Assembly (NCBI GenBank): GCA_002378975.1
Contig: DFST01000161.1
Span: forward strand, 298 to 6,613
Direction: 5' to 3'
Origin: Chitinophagaceae bacterium UBA3430
GTDB lineage: Bacteria > Bacteroidota > Bacteroidia > Chitinophagales > Chitinophagaceae
DNA length: 6,316 nt
The notes under the pieces were generated by a model. The model searched no databases and was not told the origin of the DNA. It saw only the letters and a list, made by a program, of their open reading frames with translations. A program made the position numbers and the translations under genes. Below, in pieces: positions 5,490 through 6,316 of the stretch. The stretch's first letter is position 1, and every line of letters starts with the position of its first letter.

Positions 5490-6316
5490 ATGAAAACCAC
5501 AAGAAAGGCAGTATTCTGCTTTCTCTATTTTCTGTCATGTTGTTTGTTTTCTGTTCCGGTATCGGCACAAAAAAAGACGGATTTCGTAACGAAAATCCAG
5601 CGCTTATTCATCGATAAGTTTGACGATACCACGGGCAAACCCAATTTTCTGATCTATCCGACGCTTGCCTATACGCCCGAAACCAAAACGGAGGTGGGTA
5701 TAGCCAATGCATTACTTTTTTATGCGAACAATGACCGGCGTAACCGGCTCAGCGAGATCAACACCTTTTATTTTTATACGGCAGAAAAGCAATACGGGGT
5801 TTGGTTCGATCATGCAATTTATGGGAATGAGGAAAAATGGTTTTTACTCGGCAAGGGTAAATATCAATATTTCCCGATCAAGTATTATGGTATTGGCATC
5901 GGGGCACCCAAAGCGGGATATGCCGTTGTTGAGCATTCAAGTATCCAGTTACGAGAGCGGGTATTGCGTAAAATCTATCGAAATATCTATTTAGGTGCCG
6001 AATTCGATTTTCAAAAAATCTACAATGTTTCATTTACAGGAATCGATCCGGTGAATTACGCGTTCCCGCTGGGTGCCGAGGGTACGCGTAATGTAGGTGT
6101 GGGGTTAGGGGTGGTGTATGACAGCCGAAAAAATGTATTAAATGCTCGAAAAGGAGTATTCGCCGAACTGGCATTTTTAAACTACTCGCCGGCGCTTGGA
6201 AGTTCCAATTCGTTTCGTAGTACACAATTAGATTATCGTCAGTACAGTAAAGGCTTTAGTAAAGATCAGGTATTTGCCTGGCAAGCCTCTGGGATGTTTA
6301 ATAGTGGGGATGTCCC
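5490..6316 (+). CDS. Omp85/BamA-type outer-membrane barrel protein, N-terminal part (cut by window edge)
   Basis: The ATG at 5490 opens a frame that stays open to the right edge, giving 275 residues. A signal peptide (MKTTRKAVFC, hydrophobic to V24) ends in V-S-A at 24-26 followed by Q27. The mature protein goes after a short linker straight into alternating aromatic strands: P-N-F-L-I-Y-P-T-L-A-Y-T-P-E-T at 51-65, F-Y-F-Y at 93-96, and Y-Q-Y-F-P-I-K-Y-Y-G-I-G at 125-136. The segment Y-D-S-R-K-N-V-L-N-A-R-K-G at 210-222, followed by F-A-E-L, is the typical Omp85 'bacterial surface antigen' strand pair (Y-D-x-R-x-x-x-x-x-P-x-x-G pattern). There is no room for POTRA repeats, so it belongs to the short, barrel-only group common in Bacteroidota. 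It lies in the outer membrane; export or assembly of a partner is possible but unshown. It is divergent from the minus-strand pair, starting 44 nt from that ATG. Confidence 0.85.
   Translation, partial: MKTTRKAVFCFLYFLSCCLFSVPVSAQKKTDFVTKIQRLFIDKFDDTTGKPNFLIYPTLAYTPETKTEVGIANALLFYANNDRRNRLSEINTFYFYTAEKQYGVWFDHAIYGNEEKWFLLGKGKYQYFPIKYYGIGIGAPKAGYAVVEHSSIQLRERVLRKIYRNIYLGAEFDFQKIYNVSFTGIDPVNYAFPLGAEGTRNVGVGLGVVYDSRKNVLNARKGVFAELAFLNYSPALGSSNSFRSTQLDYRQYSKGFSKDQVFAWQASGMFNSGDV

Noticed and set aside
5707..5994. Open frame 5707-5994 plus
   Set aside because: It is out of frame with the Omp85-type gene, which shows signal peptide and barrel motifs across the same bases.

Overview
The window looks like chromosomal DNA of a Bacteroidota bacterium, most likely from the Chitinophagia/Sphingobacteriia side. 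This is an inference from four signs: exported proteins with short MKK/MRL-type signal peptides ending in A-Q or S-Q, a lipoprotein whose mature end starts C-K-K-K-D, almost no Shine-Dalgarno sequences, and promoter-like TAnnTTTG elements. No rRNA, tRNA, CRISPR array or insertion sequence was found by reading both strands.

Left end (1-560, minus strand): a type II toxin-antitoxin operon of HigBA type. The RelE/Gp49-like toxin gene comes first, and the antitoxin gene overlaps it by 23 nt and runs off the left edge. Just upstream of the toxin start lie a perfect 9-bp inverted repeat (477-500), a good operator candidate, and a second perfect 11-bp hairpin with A6/T6 flanks (509-535).

Centre (731-4223, plus strand): a short-chain dehydrogenase (731-1447), then a 623-codon exported three-part protein ending in an HtrA-like trypsin domain without PDZ (about 1528-3399). 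Next come a small exported HNH nuclease with an extra C-terminal Cys/His motif (3532-3963) and, 17 nt later, an unrecognised 80-residue protein (3981-4223). The last two probably form a transcription unit.

Right part: on the minus strand, a lipoprotein alpha/beta hydrolase (4240-5094) ends 16 nt from the end of the 80-residue gene. Nine nucleotides upstream of it ends a small exported-protein reading frame (5104-5445) whose apparent ATG is followed directly by a TAA. Divergent from this, on the plus strand, a gene starts at 5490 and stays open to the window edge. It encodes a signal peptide and an Omp85/BamA-type outer-membrane barrel.

Functionally the window is a set of largely independent units with a strong bias to exported proteins (protease, nuclease, lipoprotein hydrolase, outer-membrane barrel). 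There is no convincing multi-gene new system. The items most worth a second look are the exported HNH nuclease with its small neighbour, the PDZ-less protease with its sensor-like front half and missing ATG, and the broken start of the small exported protein.
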